From NCBI RefSeq assembly GCF_011064615.1, contig NZ_JAALJH010000078.1, forward strand, positions 1 to 43,298: a DNA stretch of 43,298 bases, written 5' to 3'. The DNA is from Aquisphaera insulae (GTDB lineage Bacteria > Planctomycetota > Planctomycetia > Isosphaerales > Isosphaeraceae). Position numbers and translations under genes: made by a program. Positions 43,286 to 43,298 of this stretch are shown here, one piece after another. The notes under the pieces were generated by a model. It did no database searches. It worked only from the letters and a program-made list of their open reading frames with translations, and was not told where the DNA came from. Position 1 is the stretch's first letter. Every line of letters begins with the position of its first letter.

Positions 43286-43298
43286 CAGAGGGCTCGCT

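Overview
The window reads as chromosomal DNA of a high-GC Planctomycetota bacterium, most likely of the Isosphaeraceae (Singulisphaera/Aquisphaera/Paludisphaera type). This is inferred, not proven, from the very GC-rich third codon positions, the rpsO-pnp pair, a fused AroD-AroE enzyme, the archaeal-type C1 genes fae and mtdB in a bacterium, sulfatase-like and S1/P1 secreted enzymes, a DUF6370-like secreted protein and many weak or non-AUG start sites. I saw no rRNA, tRNA, CRISPR array, phage genes or intact insertion sequence.

Layout. 1-518 is a long non-coding leader of rpsO (S15). pnp follows and ends at a strong stem-loop (3480-3507). Next come a soluble NtrB-like histidine kinase and an NtrC-like sigma54 response regulator, separated by an Rpn/PD-(D/E)XK-like gene. 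6876-10561 holds a serine hydrolase, an ACT-domain (GcvR-like) protein and a PDZ-alpha/beta hydrolase fusion. 10860-16505 is a housekeeping block: mutL, aroDE, aroK, a prepilin peptidase and a small LapA-like membrane protein. 16658-21675 holds two alkaline-phosphatase-superfamily enzymes with two small uncharacterised genes between them. 22042-28459 holds an LRR protein, an S1/P1 nuclease, a cyclic-nucleotide-binding thioredoxin-reductase-like flavoprotein, a Tat-exported aldo/keto reductase and an exported SMP-30 lactonase.

28476-34112 is a tetrahydromethanopterin (H4MPT) C1 neighbourhood: fae and mtdB form a tight pair, flanked by a DUF1464-like ASKHA protein and an ATP-grasp protein that may serve the same pathway. 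Unrelated secreted proteins are interleaved. 34105-37867 is a minimal ethanolamine operon, eutB-permease-eutC, with ATGA overlaps and no microcompartment genes. 38019-42530 is a two-gene module of a full-length but divergent Hsp90-family ATPase followed by an 862-residue TPR protein. This module is the best candidate for a little-described system. The right edge carries an uncertain ORF built partly from a long palindromic repeat.

REP-like C/G-rich palindromes occur in at least three places (about 21805-21930, 37946-37980, 43110-43283). They look like one repeat family scattered between genes.
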